Shown piece after piece: positions 6,048-10,000 of a stretch of DNA of 10,000 nt (positions are counted from its first letter, which is position 1; each line of letters begins with the position of its first letter). The stretch comes from Theodoxus fluviatilis. Taxonomy: Eukaryota; Mollusca; Gastropoda; Cycloneritida; Neritidae. The DNA lies in contig JAWQFJ010001157.1 in the NCBI GenBank assembly GCA_034096865.1, positions 17,501 through 27,500 of the forward strand, given 5' to 3'. The position numbers and the translations under genes are program-made. Under the pieces are notes generated by a model. That model worked only from the letters and a program-made list of their open reading frames with translations, was not told where the DNA came from and did not search any database.

Positions 6048-6360
6048 AAAGAACATAGCCACACAAGCAAACAGCAAACAACTATAGCAACAAAAAGGCA
6101 AGATAAAGCCGCAAACAGACATCAATCGTGCAAACATACATGCACAAAATGAAAAAGCAACAGAAACATAGAAAAGGAACATAAGCACACAAGCAAATAA
6201 GGCAAAGCAGCAAACAGATATCAACCATGCAAGCAAACAACTATAGCAACGAAAAAGCCGGTAACAAACAGATTCATGCAAGCATAGAAGCAAACAACCA
6301 TAGCAACATAGAAAAAGAACACAAAAACATACAAACAAGCAAGCAGATTACATACTAACA
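6048..6360. repeat. Degenerate tandem repeats in the LINE B 3' UTR
   Basis: Variants of GCAAACAACTATAGCAAC recur at about 6071, 6232 and 6291, and GAACATA(G/A)(C/G)CACACAAGCAAA recurs near 6050 and 6177. Together they form a loose CAAGCAAACAG-type array. The array gives the minus strand an artificial hydrophobic, cysteine-rich reading frame that should not be called a protein. Confidence 0.75.
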
Positions 6361-6513
6361 AGCAAGACTAGACAGGAGGCACACACCTGATTAAAAAAAA
6401 AGACCACAAGTGTGAACATTACTGATGCAGAGGTTTTTCAAAGTGCTGTGTGAAAAAGAGGGTTTTGAGGTTAGATTTAAAGGAATCGAGATCTTCGCAA
6501 TGTCGGACTGAGC

Positions 6514-6531
6514 GGGGGTGGGGGGGGGGGT

Positions 6532-6564
<33 letters not shown>
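6514..6564. repeat. G-run (5+11+33 G with two T) inside the LINE B coding relic
   Basis: The tract comprises G5, T, G11, T and G33. It lies exactly between the codons for WNS and SVRHCED, where related LINEs encode a short LPLS-type link, so it looks like expansion of a CC-rich codon pair. The + strand could form G-quadruplex structure. The length may be misassembled. Confidence 0.9.
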
Positions 6565-6565
<1 letters not shown>

Positions 6566-6941
6566 GAGTTCCATGCGACGGCAGCAGAGCGAGAAAAAGC
6601 TCTTCCGCCGTGCTGATCGCGAGTACGTGTAGGGTTTGCTATAAAAAAAGTCTAGTATCAGAGGATGAGCGGAGTGTTCTTGCGGGGGGTGTATATTCGA
6701 ATGGTTGTGAGAGGTATATAGAGGAGCAGATAGGCAGCAGCACTTGTATTGGATCCTCAGGTCTACCGGGAGCCAATGCAATTTATTCAACAGGGGGGTA
6801 CAAGACTGGGTTCGTGGGGCTTTGCAGACAAGACGGGCGGCAGAATTTTGAACACGTTGAAGCGGAAGAGTTGTAGATTTGGGACAGCTATATAATTAGA
6901 ATCGAGTTGCCATAGTCCAGCCTAGACACACATAAAATACA

Positions 6942-7187
6942 CGGCGGTCCTACAACACCCCAACGATCGGGTGGGAGGCCTTGACTGCTGACCGCAGTGT
7001 TTGGCGACAGCTGGTCTACAAAGGCACCAAGGCCTTCGAAGCAGAGCACCTGGCCAGCCTCGACAGGAAACGCCAGGCCAGACAAGACAAAACGGAAGGC
7101 CCTACTCCCGCTGCAGCAGCCTGCCTCCTGTGTGGACGTCCCTGCGCATCGGAGTTTGGCCTGAGGACACACATGAGACGCCACTGA
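6942..7187 (+). mobile_element. LINE C fragment 3: C-terminal end of the LINE ORF with C2H2 zinc finger
   Basis: The + frame reads RRSYNTPTIGWEALTADRSV, then WRQLVYKGTKAFEAEHLASL, a basic linker DRKRQARQDK, and CLLCGRPCASEFGLRTHMRR then H, with TGA at 7185-7187. The WE...DR..WR.LV..G...FE block, the basic linker and the final CxxC-x(12)-HxxxH finger are the usual end of this LINE family, so this is not a host zinc-finger gene. It continues LINE C after the LINE B insertion; about 6-7 codons between RRYK (5979) and RRSYN are missing or unrecognisable. No stop is seen in this piece. The sequence after the stop (7188-7233) is probably LINE 3' UTR that now ends in a GT repeat. Confidence 0.83.
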
Positions 7188-7232
7188 TGTCATCCTCGCA
7201 GAGCGAAATACCTCAATAATGCCCATGTGCAT

Positions 7233-7991
<759 letters not shown>

Positions 7992-8090
7992 TAATGGATG
8001 GACGGACAGACGGATGGATGGATGAAAATGTATTTGTATAGCATGCATTCCCAGCCTATAGAATGCCCACGATGGTTTACACAACTGAAT
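7992..8090 (-). mobile_element. Possible degenerate LINE/SINE 3' end with (TCCA)n tail
   Basis: On the + strand, GGATGGACGGACAGACGGATGGATGGATG (7995-8026 region, in GGAT/GGAC units) is followed by AATGTATTTGTATAGCATGC...ATTCCCAGCCTATAGAATGC and GGTTTACACAA. This resembles the mirror layout of the LINE B 3' end: simple-repeat tail, then TATTTATATAGCGC, then a CTTTACAA segment. The resemblance is loose and the body beyond 8090 was not identified. Confidence 0.35.
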
Positions 8091-8176
8091 GAAGTATCGG
8101 AGCTCAAGGACAACCACAACAGATGTGAAGAAAATCACCTTTCTTATACTGAGGAGGAACAAAAAGCTACTGACAC

Positions 8177-8945
<769 letters not shown>

Positions 8946-9956
8946 ATGGGACACGCTGTGTGGACGTGTTGCTCCGAGATCTGAAGTTTTCCACCGTTAG
9001 ATCCTCTTCAAATGGCCGGAATTTCCCAGATCAGACTCTCAACTTCTCCATAAGTGTGTGCTACATCGCCTTCTTCGCAGATTGTGAGTATATATAATGA
9101 CTGTTTCTCATATTTATAATTGGACACTACAACTGGCCATGCAACGATTTCGTCGCTCTGCTAGCCATGATGCTTCGTTCAAAATTACCGCGCTGTACAG
9201 CTATTTGACCGACTCCGAAAACTCCTTCCAGTCGTCAGTTTACGAGAAATTATGATCTTCTTTTCACAAGTCTGTGTATCCATTAACTCCTCTTAATCAA
9301 AGTTGTTAAAGATTTCGGTCAGCATTAAATTATTGTGGCACCAACATTTGAAATGCTGGAGCGTTACTGATAGATGATCCGTCCAACAGACTCTCTAGGA
9401 CCAATGAAGACACTATATATAGTGTATATATAATCTTTGCTAGGACTCAGCCACTCACTCTCTGGTCATTCTTGGTTGCAACCAGATACATGTACTCCCA
9501 TGAGAATATCCCTATTATCTATCACTGTCGTCCCCGGGCAGTAAGTGCCAGGCTAAAAACCCATCATCACTCTCCACCGCAGGTCAAAAGCACCATGTTC
9601 CTCAATGGCTCAAACAAAACAGAGCCTGAATGAACTATCCATTCAAGATTCAAAGGAGACTACTCTTAATGCCACGAGAGACAACAACCAAAAGACCTTT
9701 GTTGCCCCTGATATGTTTACACTCCTACGCTGGCGAAACGCTCTTGCGATACGCTATGTTCAGCAGGTCCACCACACTAGGGGGCAATTCCATTCAATTT
9801 GGAGAGATGTAGACAGAGAACATAAAACTTTAGACCTTCCTCTCTGCACTGAAAGCACCCTACTCCCTTCAAATCTAGCGAGGCCATGTGTACAGCTAGG
9901 TGTTCAAGGACGAGCACAAGTGCATCACCATCACACTGTACTACACGAAGCAAACG
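8946..9956. other. Unique sequence, no supportable gene
   Basis: A + frame stays open from the CT repeat to about 9097 ([18 protein letters not shown]..., ISVCYIAFFADCEYI) and meets a good donor-like GTGAGT at 9084-9089. The frame has no recognisable motif and no matching acceptor, so it is not called as an exon. Later sequence has only short frames. A 14-bp perfect AT-rich palindrome lies at 9411-9424. Confidence 0.45.
9411..9424. repeat. Perfect 14-bp palindrome CACTATATATAGTG
   Basis: Self-complementary and followed by TATATATAA. No function is shown. Confidence 0.6.
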
Positions 9957-9959
9957 NNN
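9957..9959. other. Three undetermined bases (NNN)
   Basis: An N run of three at the border between unique sequence and a CT-rich tract. It is most likely an assembly or polishing gap of unknown true length. Confidence 0.95.
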
Positions 9960-10000
9960 CTCCCTCTCCCTCTCTCTCACTCTCTCTCTTCCTCTCTCTC
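9960..10000. repeat. CT-rich microsatellite, continues beyond the window
   Basis: CTCCCTCTCCCTCTCTCTCA-type tract to the last base of the window. Confidence 0.9.

Larger units (their letters stand above)
5977..6932 (-). mobile_element. LINE B: 5'-truncated, decayed CR1-like LINE with (ATT)n tail, inserted in LINE C
   Basis: On the minus strand the order is as follows: SRLDYGNSILI (ends near 6891); a frameshift, then LQRVQNSAARLVCKAPRTQS; a frameshift, then LNKLHWLPVDLRIQYKCC; RTLRSSSDTRLF; GGRAFSRSAAVAWNS; a C-rich tract; and finally SVRHCEDLDSFKSNLKTLFF with TAA at 6419-6421. These are the same conserved C-terminal blocks as in LINE A but from a different family. At least three frame changes and a stop make it a pseudogene. 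The 3' UTR contains degenerate tandem repeats (6048-6360), and the element ends in a stem-loop plus AT-rich tail (5977-6036). The 5' end is truncated at about 6932. A weak candidate target duplication is AAAATA (5977-5982 and 6934-6939), low-complexity and therefore uncertain. Confidence 0.82.

Noticed and set aside
5973..6338. Minus-strand 121-codon hydrophobic, cysteine-rich frame resembling a membrane protein
   Set aside because: It translates the tandem CAAGCAAACA-type repeats of the LINE B 3' UTR and its ATT tail; the composition follows from the repeat.
5956..6952. GGCGGTCC on both sides of LINE B (near 5957 and 6943) as its target duplication
   Set aside because: On the left, AATCAGACGCTAC coding sequence of LINE C lies between this word and the LINE B tail, so it does not abut the insertion. 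Chance or a family repeat is more likely.
6981..7187. Host C2H2 zinc-finger gene
   Set aside because: The preceding WE...DR..WR.LV block and the position after other LINE C pieces identify it as the C-terminal end of a LINE ORF.

Overview
This is animal (metazoan) nuclear DNA, probably from a mollusc or another lophotrochozoan invertebrate. The evidence is spliced exons with GT/AG borders, long GA/GT/CT/CTGT microsatellites, and 3' fragments of several non-LTR retrotransposons (LINEs) of types common in molluscs, other invertebrates and fish. The taxon is inferred from this general character; no sequence here proves it.

Positions 1-1468 hold the 3' end of one host gene: the last two coding exons (246-405 and 1329-1468, + strand) of an all-trans-retinol 13,14-reductase (RetSat) homologue. 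A 923-bp phase-1 intron separates them and contains a short hairpin-forming inverted repeat. Upstream exons lie outside the window, beyond a GA microsatellite. No other host gene could be supported. Positions 1469-2910 are 3' UTR or intergenic sequence with simple repeats.

Positions 2911-7187 are a graveyard of mobile elements. On the minus strand, 2911-3525 is a 5'-truncated CR1/L2/Jockey-like LINE whose remaining reading frame is intact. From about 4030 to 7187 there is a nest of three elements. The host is the 3' end of a LINE (here 'LINE C', + strand) that ends in a C2H2 zinc finger. It survives in three pieces: 4030-4168, 5731-5979 and about 6942-7187. It was interrupted first by a 1562-bp DNA-transposon-like element (4169-5730), which has an 8-bp target duplication CTATAGAG. 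Removing this element and one CTATAGAG copy rejoins the LINE C reading frame exactly. The second interruption is a decayed CR1-like LINE on the minus strand ('LINE B', about 5977-6932), which has an (ATT)n tail, a 3' stem-loop and a 33-base G run inside its old reading frame.

The 1562-bp element is the most interesting object. It has large internal inverted repeats, a 104-nt core with one mismatch, and three pairs of direct repeats. It also has a small cysteine-rich reading frame that I do not recognise. The duplicated part of that frame differs only at third codon positions and by one whole codon.

Positions 7188-10000 are microsatellites (GT/GA, CCTG/CTGT, CT) separated by unique sequence in which I found no supportable gene. 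A three-base N run lies at 9957-9959, at the edge of a terminal CT-rich tract. The host gene and the mobile elements have no functional relationship that the sequence shows.
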